NCBI GenBank assembly: GCA_037367405.1
Contig: JAZKJV010000091.1
Span: forward strand, 868,001-932,000
Reading direction: 5' to 3'
Origin: Ottelia alismoides
Lineage: Eukaryota; Streptophyta; Magnoliopsida; Alismatales; Hydrocharitaceae
DNA length: 64,000 nucleotides
Of the stretch, positions 44,672 through 56,600 are shown in pieces (the stretch's first letter is position 1; each line of letters opens with the position of its first letter). Made by a program: the position numbers and the translations under genes. Under the pieces are notes generated by a model that ran no database searches, had not been told where the DNA came from, and worked only from the letters and a program-made list of their open reading frames with translations.

Positions 44672-47600
44672 ATGACGACCGCCGCGAGGCCGACGTGGGC
44701 GCCCGCCAAGGGAGGGCAAGAACAGGGAGGTACCCGGATCTTCGGCCCTTCCCAGAAGTACTCCTCTAGGGATCTCGCCGCCCACACCGCCCTCAAGCCC
44801 AGGTTCGCCGGATCCCCTCTTTTTTGAAGGTAAGATTGGATTTTAGGGTTTTGGAGGTCGCGATTGACGATGGGTTGTTGTTGGTTGTGCAGGAAGGAGG
44901 GACAGGACACCCACGAGGAGCTGCAGAAAAGGAACCTCAGGGATGAGCTGGAGGAGCGGGAGAGGAGGCACTTTTCTTCCAAGGACAAGTCCTTCTCGGG
45001 TATGACTGTTGTTTCTCGTCTTGTTAAGCAGCTTATTTGTTGTTGTTCATCTGTTTTGTGATAGAGGTAAACGATAGTCTGGTAAAGTTGCAGTCTTTTC
45101 TTTCTCTTCCAGAGGATAGAGATCGGAGGAGGGGTCCGAATAATGGGCAGCTGCTTCTGGAAGGTAATTTTGATTTATTGTTTTTGTCTTCCATTATTCT
45201 ATTCGAGGGGCAACAATGGATTTCAAGCCTGTTTTAACTTTAGGAGCGAAGAGAGAACCTGAAGATCGACTCATCCCGAGAAATATAGATGCTGATGATT
45301 CTGATGTTGATGTGAAGAGCGATGAAGATAGGTATGGTTATCTTACGTCTTTGAATTTTAGCAGCCTTTTTAATTTCTTGTGCATGGACAGATTCTTTTT
45401 TTTTTTAGTTTGAATAGACCTTGTATGTGGTATTGCAAACTTTCGTTAATTTTCAATACATAAATAAGAATGCTCTGAATGGGCATGCTGACTGAAAATG
45501 TTGGAAGCTGTGCAGGTGCCAGAAAAATGATCGGATTTATGTCATAAAAGGGATAGTAACTTACTGGCACATATTCCTTATCCGTCTTGTCCAGAGATAG
45601 CCCCTCATGCCAATATGACAACTAACTGTGCGCACTCTATTGAGTATCCTCCAATCTGACGCGGAGGGAGAGTTTTTCAAACTATTAGTTTCATTCCTCT
45701 AGTTGGGTTGGGATTGCTTAAGAAGTTGAATGGCTATCCCAAGCCTGAACATATCAAAATTTAAATGACGGGCTTAATTGTTTAGCATATATACTACATC
45801 ATGTTAAGCTGGATGCTAGTTAACTTGATTGGCATTTTTAATGTGCAAGGGGGACTAATTTAGTTTTGATATAATCTGCAATCATTAATAAACTGTAACA
45901 AAATAAAAAATGCCGTATTGCAACATTGATGATCACCCTAGGCTTAGAAGGCTGATGTGTGAAGTTGGGTCATGGGCTTAGCAGAGATGGACATTGTGTA
46001 ATTCAGGTAATTCAAACCATTAAAATCCATGCACATTTTACTTCATATCAACTTTCGCTTTATGCTTTGATGAGATGAAATGTCAATGAGTATGACAAAT
46101 TTATTGTGATCATGACGGAAGTAGCACATTGGTTCCTAATATTTTACCAAGAAATGTTTCATAATATGCCTGCTGTTGTGGGCTTGTAACTGCTAACATA
46201 GTACAAAAGTAATTTCTGCATCCTTCATCTATATGTATGGTAGCTTGTTGTCAATTGCAGATGTTCTATTTTCATTTAAGCACTACAATCTGTAAACTCT
46301 CTTTGGTTCAGGAAGTGGGTTTTAAATGGTGATGAGTTTCTTTATTGTAATGTTTAAGCTTGAAAAAGTTACCTTGATTTGTACAATTTCCTGACTTTGC
46401 TTTCCCTTGAGATGATTCCAGAAGATGCACAATCAATGGTAGCAGTAGTTGATTTTCTTACCAAATTTATTAGAATCACATTTTCTTACGCTGAAATACT
46501 AGCACTTCCAGTTTCTGCTTTTGTTAATTTGGTTAGAACAAGACAACTATATGTACGTCTTTGAGCTACCCTCCTTTTTCTAAATTTGAAACTCTCGTAG
46601 GTACACTTTGGTTGGTTCGTTGGTGGCTATGATCACATTTTGCTACTTTCCTTTTGAGAAATAACAAGGCTGATTTTTTTATATCATCACAGCGAAGTGC
46701 TTACGACATTTTATTTACATTCATGTTTAAGATACTGATTATATGATTATGTATGAGCAGTGATGATGACGATGACGAGGATGATGCAGAAGCCTTAATG
46801 GCTGAGATTGAAAGGATCAGGAAAGAACGTGCAGAAGAGAAACTTCGGAAGGTTTGTCCTGGATGTAGAATTATATGTGCCTTCAAATTTGGGATTAATT
46901 TTATGTTGTAGTAATTTTACTATTATATATAATGTCAAAGAAACCTTTTATATATTCATAAGCAAGCAAGCACATCTCAGAGCCGCTACTTGAGAGTTGA
47001 GATGACGAACCCAAGGTCATTTATTTAGTTATATAAAAATTGGGGAGTAGAAATGCATGTAAATAGCTACTTTCCCCAGAACAAAACTAGAAAACAACCA
47101 CTTGTAGGGGTTTCTACGGGAGTCGGATGGGATTGAGGGGTGGGTGTGAAAGCAGTTAATGCATGTAAAGCAAGCTGTGAAAGTTAATGCATGTAAAGCA
47201 AGCTGTGAAAGTCACAGGCTATGGGAACCTTTTAAGACGTTGATAACATGTAAAAACATGAGAACATTTTAAAACTATATAATTGGAAAGAGGGCTATTA
47301 TAATTATAATATTATAGAATTATCAAATCATGTTAGCATAATTCCGCTGATATTTTATTTTTAAGCATATTAATTAGGAATGAATCAAGATGTTAGGATT
47401 ATGTTTTCCATAAGTTAGAAAGCTCAAAGGATTTGATTTATATAATTTTTTAGGGAGAATTCATTGTCTACTTGAGTAAATGTGCACACAATATTATTAG
47501 ACCTCCATTTTCCTTTGTTGTCGCCACTCGCCAAAAAGTTTTCAGATGTGTGTGGGGTTTTAGAATCAATACATGGTGTTTGAAGTTGAGAGGAGCTGCA

Positions 47601-50600
47601 TGTTCTCTACAATGAACACTGAATGCTTTCATAAAAAAGGGTTTTTTACATGCGTACCCCTCCGAGTTTCTGTAATTACAAAAATGCCTTACATTTTTTG
47701 CATTATCACATGTTCTGTATCTTCTTGCACCGTTAACAATTATACCCCTTGAGTTGGTTATCATTCATTCTCCTCCCAAACAGACATTAACTTATGGATG
47801 CAAGCATAATTGGAAATAAAATAGAGGGGTACAAGTGTAACTTTTCATTGTTCTTCCTCCTTCCTCTCTCGTTCCATGGACTTCTTTGTCACCAACAACT
47901 CATCGGCATAATCAACGTCTCAAACAACATGGATTCCACTGAGGCACCAACCACCTTGCATGCATTGAGCTCAACACTATTCGGGACCCTAAATTAACAA
48001 ACATTAAAAACAACCACATTAGCATTGATGTTAATGGCTTGATCTATGTCACCTCTAAAGCTGTCGGGTACTTGTCGTTCTGTGATGAACAATTCCACAA
48101 CCTTACCCTAAGTTCCTAACAACAACAACCCAATGCAGCATTGGGTTGTATATGACTGAATAGACGTGCAAATCGACATCAAGTTGGCTCCTTTCAGAAT
48201 ACTCAAACACCAAATTCCTCTCCTTTACATTGTGTCAATATGTAGTTCAGTACAACATCATCTTCGAGGCTATGTATCTTGGCTTCGTGGCTTCCATAGA
48301 TCCATTCCAAACCCCGCACTACATTTTGGGTTGGAGCTTCAATATGTCAGGGGAAGCCACCCTTGACCTCTCATCCCTTCCTTATCCAAAGACACTCATA
48401 AGAACATGATCATAGTAATATGGTACATATCTTGATCGTGGTTGAGTAAAAATACTTTGTTGTTTACTCATAATGCCCAAGAGTTCTCTTATTGTGCAAT
48501 GGTTCTGTATTCTGTTCCTACACTAGATTTGACGACAACTATCTGCTTCTTGCTCTTCTAAGATATCTATGAGCTTCATGTGAACACAACGAAGCCAGAG
48601 GTAGACTTCCTGTTTTTGGAGCATCTCGCATATTCTGCATCTGCGCAAGCTATAACAGCAAGAGATGTGCCTTTGCTAAATAAGAGACCAGTGCCATGTG
48701 AGGTCTTTAGATAATTCAGAATCATATGGACTGTATCCATGTGTGTTTGTCTAGGTTGCTCCATGAATTGACTCACTTTGCTTATTGCAAATGATATATC
48801 TGGACTGGTGATGGTCAATATCGGAACTTCCGAACGAGCTCTTTGTATCTCCTTTTGTCTACTTCCTCGATGTTATCATCATATAGCTTCATGCTTGGGT
48901 TCATAGGGGTAGTGGTTGGCTTGTAATATGCCATACATGTCTCAGAGAGAAGATTTGTAACATACTTCCTTTGGGTCATCACATGACCTCTCTAGTTCTT
49001 GTCAAACTCCAATCCAAGGAAGTATCGTAGAATGCCAATGTCCTATGTTACAAATTGCTGACCAAGGAAAGCGCCAGCTGCTTGAATGCCCTGCACATTA
49101 TCCCCTGTCATGATTATATCATCTACATAAATCGGTATAGCAACTTTACCTCTCTGAGACCTTTGAACAAACAGGGAATGATTTGCAATTGATCTCACGA
49201 ACCCCTTTTGCTCTATCACGTCCGAGAGCTTCTGGAACCATGCTCTTGGTCTTTGCTTAAGGCCATAGATTGCCTTATGAAGTCGGCACATCTGGCACTC
49301 CCCCTCCACAGCTAACCTAGGTGGTTGTTGCATGTAGACTTTCTCTCGTAGATCACCATATAGGAACACATTTGTCACATCAAGTTGATATAGAGGCCAC
49401 ACCTGTGTAACCACAATAAAGAGAATGATCTGGAGTGTAGAATGCCGAGCTACTGGAGCGATTATATCCTAATAGTCCACCTCATAAGTTTGAGTGAACC
49501 CATGAGCCACAAGCCTTGCCTTGTAGCGATCAATGCTGCCATATGCTCAGTGTTTCACAGTGAACACCCACTTGTATCCCACGACAGACACATCTGCAGG
49601 GGTCGTAACAATGCTCCACGTGCCACGTGACTGTAAAGCGGTCGTCTCCTCCTCCATGGCTAAGCATCATTGGCTCAACTTGAGAGCATTTTGATATGTA
49701 CGTGAACTTTCAATGGTAGAAAATCCCACGATAAATTGTCTGAAATTTGGTGAAGGTCACGTCGGAGACACATGAGCAGCGAGGGGGTATCGTGCATAAG
49801 AATGTTTGCCTTTCCGCAAGGCAATAGACCACTCCAGATCTCTCTCATGTAGTGGTTCTGGTTCATCTTATATATCTGCATGGTCATCATATGAATGCCC
49901 CTGTTCATCATGCACACCACTAGTGCCATCAGTAGAAATCAAATTTTTAGAATTTACTGAGGCATGCTGGATATTGGGGAATGCATTGGAGCATGGAGGA
50001 CATGCTACAATACATGTGTAGGTGGAGGTGGAAGAATAACCGCATCCTTAGACTCATAGGGATTCAATCTGTCGCATACGAGAGAATATTACATGATGGA
50101 CTCAAAGAAGGTAACATCATCATTGACATAGTATTTTCCTTTTTCAGGATCTACTCAGCAATAACCTTTTTGGGTACGAGAGTATCCAACAAATATACAT
50201 TTGATAGCTTAACTGCTTAAGGAGCGAGCTTGTCAAGGCCATGATAGAAGAGGTGGACAAAATGCCACACAACCAAAAACTCGTGGTGTAAGAGAGAAAA
50301 GGTCCTTGGGAAAAGCAAGGGAGAAGGATGCCTTTTCGCCCAAAATGGTTGAGGACATCCGATTGATAAGATAACATGCTATCATCACAGCATCACCCGT
50401 GAAGGAATGGGGAACCTGACTCTGTATGAGGAGAGTCCTGGTGATATCTAGAAGGTGGCGATGTTTGCGTTCAACAACACCATTATGTTGTGAAGTATAG
50501 GGACATGGAATAATGCCACGTGAGCTTAAAAACAGTTGTGTATGTAGTACATAACTCAAGAGCATTATCTGAACGAATATATTTGATAGAGGCAGAGAAA

Positions 50601-53600
50601 ATACTCTTAATTCAATCACAAAGTTTTGAATCAACATAATAGCATCATGCTTATTCTTTGGAGGGGGACGTCTTCTGTGTTGCCGAAGTTGGGTGGTCTC
50701 GTGAGATCGGTGTTGGGTGATGGACATGGCTTTGGCTTCTGGAAGGATGATTGGTTGGGGTTGGGTGTGAGAAGTACCCACGTCTCTTTGCCATTGCAGG
50801 GGACGGGACCACATCAGTGCATCAAAGCTGGTCGGTGGGGGAGATTTTTCCACTTAAGGCAAATGTGGTGGCGGTGAGGCTGACATGAGAGTAGGGGTTT
50901 TGGGAGGCAGCGACGACATTGACGCGAGGGAGTAACATCGCTGGGGGGTGTGGCTACGTGATGTGAAGGTGTCGGCTAACCTGTTAGTGTCGATAACTCT
51001 GAAAGCCTTCTGGACACACCTGCAGGAGACTCTTCTACATTGTATTCATCACAGTTATCTTGTATGGATTGTGCAGTGGGTCATACTTCTTTGATGGCAT
51101 TATCTTTTAGTTTTCTTCTTTTTTTGTTGTTGGAGTTGTGTTTTATGGGTGTTGCGATACAGAGAAATTTTGCATCATTGAATGTATCTTCTGTGACCGA
51201 TAATTCCATCTAGAGTTGTACATTTGGACTTGATTTGTAGTGCAGTCAAACTTCATCTATTTTCAATAATGCTTCGTACTTTGCTTGTTATTGCTCAACA
51301 CGATCGTTAAATCGTAGGGACGATTTGGAAGGCATGTTCAAATAGCAATTGTTGCAAATGAGAATTTACAGTAGAGATAAATTTTGTGAGGGTGAGAGGA
51401 AGAAGGACGAGACGTGTATGGGATTTAGGAAGAGAAATGCGAAGATGCGTGAGGGAGAGAAAGATAAAGGAGAGAGTAGATGGAGAAACTCCAATTCTGA
51501 TATAACTTGTACCATTGTAAAATCCACTCATTGACCTCTTTATATAGAGAAGGCGGGATTCTAAACATCTTTGGTCATTTAAAAAACCTGTCCTTTTGTT
51601 TGCTTGGAGAGATGAGAGATTTACGGTGAAGAAAGCATATTGTTTTCTGGTGGAGGACGGGATGATGGTGCAGGACGAGGTTGGGGTGGACACGGGTTTG
51701 ATCTGGAGATGCAGAGTGTCGAACCGTATCAAGGTCTTTCTTTGGTTCAAGCTGGGGAAGACTCTTACCAATGACCACAGGGGGCAATTTTTGGGTGTGG
51801 AGGATGTTGGTTGCGATAGGCGTGGTTCGGTGATGGAGGATGCTGACCATTTGTTTTTTTTCTTGCCCTTTCTCAGCGGAGGTGTGGTCCAGGGCCAACA
51901 TCATGTGACTTGCTGATCGGGATTGCGACGAATTCTGGAGAGGCGTTCGATCAGTTTGCGGCTTTGGCCATGAGGACAACTTGTTCCCCTTTGCTATGCT
52001 GTGGACCATCTGGTGGACCAAGAATGAGCTCATTTTTAGGGAACTTAGGTTGTGTCCGGACAAGGTAGGGCATTGCGTGTCGTATTGCAGTGGTAGTATG
52101 TTGTAATTCTTAATCTTTATATATATATATATATGGGTAAAATGTATATGCCCCCTAGGGGGAGCTAACTTAGCTCCCCCACCCTATTTTATCCATATTT
52201 TTTTTATTTTTTTGAAAACAAAAATTATGTAAATTCATTATTATATCCTTATATTATGTCATTAAAATTTCATACGAAACAGAGACTCTCACGACCTCCA
52301 TCCAGACGGGGTCGATCTAAAAAATCCTGTGACCGTTAAAAAAATGAATGTCTGGATGGAGGCTGTAGGAGTCTCTGTTTCACACGAAATTTTAATGACA
52401 CAATATAGGAATATAGTGATGAATATTCACGGAAGAAATTTTCAAAAAAAATAAAAATAAAAACATGGAGAAAATGGGCCGGGGGTAGCTAAGTTAGCTA
52501 CCCCTGGGGGCAGCCCCATTTTACCCTATATATATGCTTATACATTGAGGTGGGTCCCAGCTTGAGAGGTCACCTTTTTTTTTCAGAAAAAGCTCTGTTG
52601 ACTTTTTTTTGCTTCTGCCAGACTAGACTATTAGGACAGGCTTTCGAATTCTACGTAATTAAAACAAAAGAAAACCGAAAAGAAAACCGAATCAAAAACT
52701 AATTCATTTTTCTAAATTACTCAACCTAATAACTAAATTAGACATCACAATCGAGTTTCTGTAAATTAATCAATCTATTAACTAATTAAAGGTCACAAGT
52801 GATTTTAGTATTTTATTAAAAATCAAAATGCATCCACCCATTGACCTCTATAGAGAAGGTGGGATTCTCAATTAAATAATTTAAACAAAAGGAAACCGTA
52901 ATAAAACCTAATTCATTTCTCTAAATTACTCAACCTAAGAACTAATTAGATATCACAACAATCTCATTAAATAATAAAACAAAATGCAAGGACTCAATTT
53001 GGACGAATTTAAAAGTACGAAAACCCTTAACCCTAATTCGATTGAAATTCTTATTTTGCCCTAATCCTAAGTTGGCGCTACATCATCTCCTCATCTCGAA
53101 TCCTTGTTTGCATCAGAATTCTTCGGATAAAAGTACGATTAGTACCTGTAACTCGGTATTTCATCCGACCAGATCTTTTGGTCTTTCCATTAGTCGAGTT
53201 ATTTAAACATGTGCAATCCTACCACCATACAACATCACCTTAATTTCACTACAATGGACATCTCTTCCATACAGGAAATGCATGCACCCATAAAACTGGC
53301 ACCCTTACAACAGGACAAGAGTTCAGAACTCCTATAGAACCTCAATATAAAATGCAGTGTGATGCGAGGTATAGAACAATCTTATGGATTTAGGAGGAGC
53401 ACATCTGTAGGATGATTACCAGACCTTCAAGAGCTTGAGAAAGGAGCATACAAGCAAATGCGGCTTTCAGAACACATTTACAAATATTAGTATAAAAGCT
53501 TTGTGAGTTGAGATGATCATTCACATAGGATGATGAGAATGGTTGATACCAGGCATTATTTATGGTTTTCTTGATGCTAAACAGCCGTTTAAGGTAAAAT

Positions 53601-56600
53601 AACTAAGTTGATTGAAAGTTGGCGATAGATACTCAAGAAATATCCGGATTCATATCAATTTAGTTGTCAGAATAACATTTGAAGTCGATTGAAAACAATT
53701 GAGTTGAAGGGCTTTTATCAGAAACTTCAAAGTTCACTGCTAAATTAAAATATAGTCAAGCGGTGAAATTGTTAAATCGATTGAAAATGGAATAGTCGAT
53801 TGATTAGAAACATGATTTGACTGGAAAGTTGTCTCAAAAACTTTAAGGTTAACGTTTCAATTTTTGATCGTTGGAAGTAAAGTAGTTGATTAAAAAAATG
53901 GTTATTCGATGTAAATGGTTAGTCAACTGAGTCAAGTGAAATATTCAAACATAAAGTTTGATTTTAAGGTTGGCCTGAAGATGTTTTTACGGTTACCTGA
54001 TTGGAATATTAATTAGCCGACTGATCAAGATTGGAAACCTATGATCTAAGAGTAGATGCATGAATACAATTTTCTTTGATGTTTTACAGACGTCTACATA
54101 AAAATAAAAATTTTAGAACTCATGACTAGGTCTTTGATTTGATTTTCTTGTGTTGTTGCCTTTGATGTTCTGGATTTGAACTTCTTGAGCTTGAATTTCG
54201 TGGCTTAAGATCTAGCTTCTTCTTGATCATAGGTTTCCAATCTTGATCACTCAACTAATTGATAGTCCAATCAGTGTCTGTCTTGATCTTTTTTTTAATC
54301 TGATCTTTTTAGAAGCTAAAGAGACAATATTCATTATAATCAAAACATGCATGCTTATGTATGACCCAACAACGTGCTTCCAATGCTGAATGCTTTCTAT
54401 AGTTTTCATTTGCGTTGCACTTGAAAGGAATTTCTTCTATTCTTATTATCTTTCTATTGTGTTAGAGTTTCTCTGCCGATTCGGGTTCGTTGAATTTTTC
54501 CTGTGGGTTGATTCTTGAGGTATGGCAGACTATTGATGAAAGTACAACAACAACAAAGCCTTTTCCCACAATTAAGTAGGGTCGGAGACTATTGATGAAA
54601 GTCTGGGGGCAAAATCCTCTCATGATGCAGATGTGGACAATTTGTGGTGATACACCAGAGGAGGTGGAAGTTGAACATTTCTTTCTTTTGTGTATCCATA
54701 TTGGGGTAGTATGGAAGGGATGTCAATTTCTTGGATTGCCCTCTCTTTGGACAGTTTTGGGACCCTCACTTTGGCTGAGTTTAGACCTGTTAGCTTGCCT
54801 GTGGGCTATCTGGTAGGTGCATATTGATGTTTATTTTCTTCAAGAGGAGATGTTTTATAGTGAGAATATTGTGTCACACCATGACTCTTCTTAAGTCCTG
54901 GTTGTTGTAATTTATTTCATGTTTATTGTTAATATATTTCAAAGAGTTATGCATCATTCTGGTGCATGCCCTTTCTCTTAAAAAAAATTCTTCTGCCGGC
55001 TTGCTCAGACCAACTTTTTTTGTTTGCTTTTGATTGATATAATACATGGTTTGTAATATATAAATGATATCCGCCAATATCTGTTAGCTGACAATCTGTG
55101 TGTGTAACGTATGGATCAGCAGATGATGAGTATTGTTCTTGCTAATATGCAAATTTCTCATTATAAGTTGTATCAGTTCTGAATTGTCCCATAGGCTCAA
55201 ATGCTTAACTGATTATATATCGTAGGGGTTGGATGAAGGTTGGTTGTTCAAACTTCAAAGACAGATGGATGAAATTATTTAGTCAGTTAAGTCTGAGAAG
55301 ACGGGTCAATGCTGAGTTTTTTGCATCGGTTTATGCTGCAGAACATCTGTAGTTGATCTTCCTTCTTAAGTAACTTGTTCAAAATGCATTTTTTTACTAG
55401 TGTACGCAACCTGATGCATCAAATGATTGTTTATGTAATCCAGGAAAGGCTTCAGCAAGAGGAAGATCTGAAAGTTAAAGAGGCTGAGTTACTACGTGGC
55501 AACCCCCTACTTAACAATGCTGCCACTGCTTCCTTTAATGTTAAAAGAAGGTAATATTGGCTTATTCTATTATTCTTCTTATAAATGGCCAAATGTGTAA
55601 GGGTGTCAGAAAGAGAGAGGATGTGGTATGCTTTTTTAGCATGTGATCAAAGAGGTATCTGGCATAATAATTCTACAAAATTTGGGATGGTAGAAATGTT
55701 CCCTGCTAGTTCTAAAGTTTACGTATTGGATTATGTCAGTTGGCTAATAGTTGTTTTTCTATCCCAAGGAATTGCTTGAATCTGACATTATTTAAAAAGA
55801 TCAGATCTGCTTAGTATATGATTTGTATAATTGCATTCATGCATATTGCCAATAAATATCTAGTCATTGGAATTCTCCTATGCAATCGAGTTGCTTTTTG
55901 ATAATTGATTATCATTTGGATGTGAGCAAACTGCCAATAAGTTGAGCCGATCTAATCTGTACGTATTGGATTTCATCAGACATTCATAGATTTCAATTAG
56001 ATTGCGAGAATCCGAATTCTTGACAAGGAAATAAGTTTTGCCAAATCAGAAGCCATCTCGTCCATGTGATATTTTGGGTGTCAGGAGTTGTATTTGAATG
56101 GAAAACCTGGCAGTACTGGATTTGATAACTGTACACACACATAAACAGGCTCAACTGAACATGCTTAATAGGGTTTAATCCTTGTTTTGTCTCATCTTTA
56201 GCCTTTATTTATACTTGCTGACTTTATTCATGTCGTACGTGATATCAGACCTAATGAGTGGAAGATATATAAGTTTACCCACTTGTCTCTTATATCGTAT
56301 AATATCCTTAAACAAGTTGTCAATCGAAGTGGCATGACTTTGAGGCTCAAGAGGAATGGATGATGGGTTACAACCAAGTAAATTGTATATGTAAGATCGT
56401 TGAGGCAGCACTTTCTCTGCTATAGACGTCCTCCGGATGTAGACCTCAATTTCAAGAAAGTATTGCAGGTGACCAAGATCCTTAGTGACAAACACTTTCT
56501 ATAGAAAGGTATTGGTTCGACAATATTCATATCCGGTAATAACCATATCATTAACATATATCGCATGGATAGTGGTAGCTGAAGCATGTTTTCAAATAAA

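Larger units (their letters stand above)
46852..55443 (+). other. CWC15 intron 5 (8.6 kb), filled with transposons and a lectin-kinase pseudogene
   Basis: The donor GGTTTG after the exon-5 codon AAG and the acceptor AATCCAG before GAAAGGCTTC are intact. Contents in order: a short inverted-repeat element, a LecRK lectin-domain pseudogene, a minus-strand copia fragment, a plus-strand L1-type LINE interrupted by LTR-like DNA, a MITE, direct repeats, a second LINE fragment and a 43-bp retroposed tail. 46860-47636 and 52530-54520 hold no recognised gene. Confidence 0.9.

Noticed and set aside
48118..48152. ACAACAACAACCCAATGC with nearby inverted AGCATTGGGTTGT
   Set aside because: Looks like another retroposed tail, but no flanking duplication was found; only a 12-bp hairpin remains.
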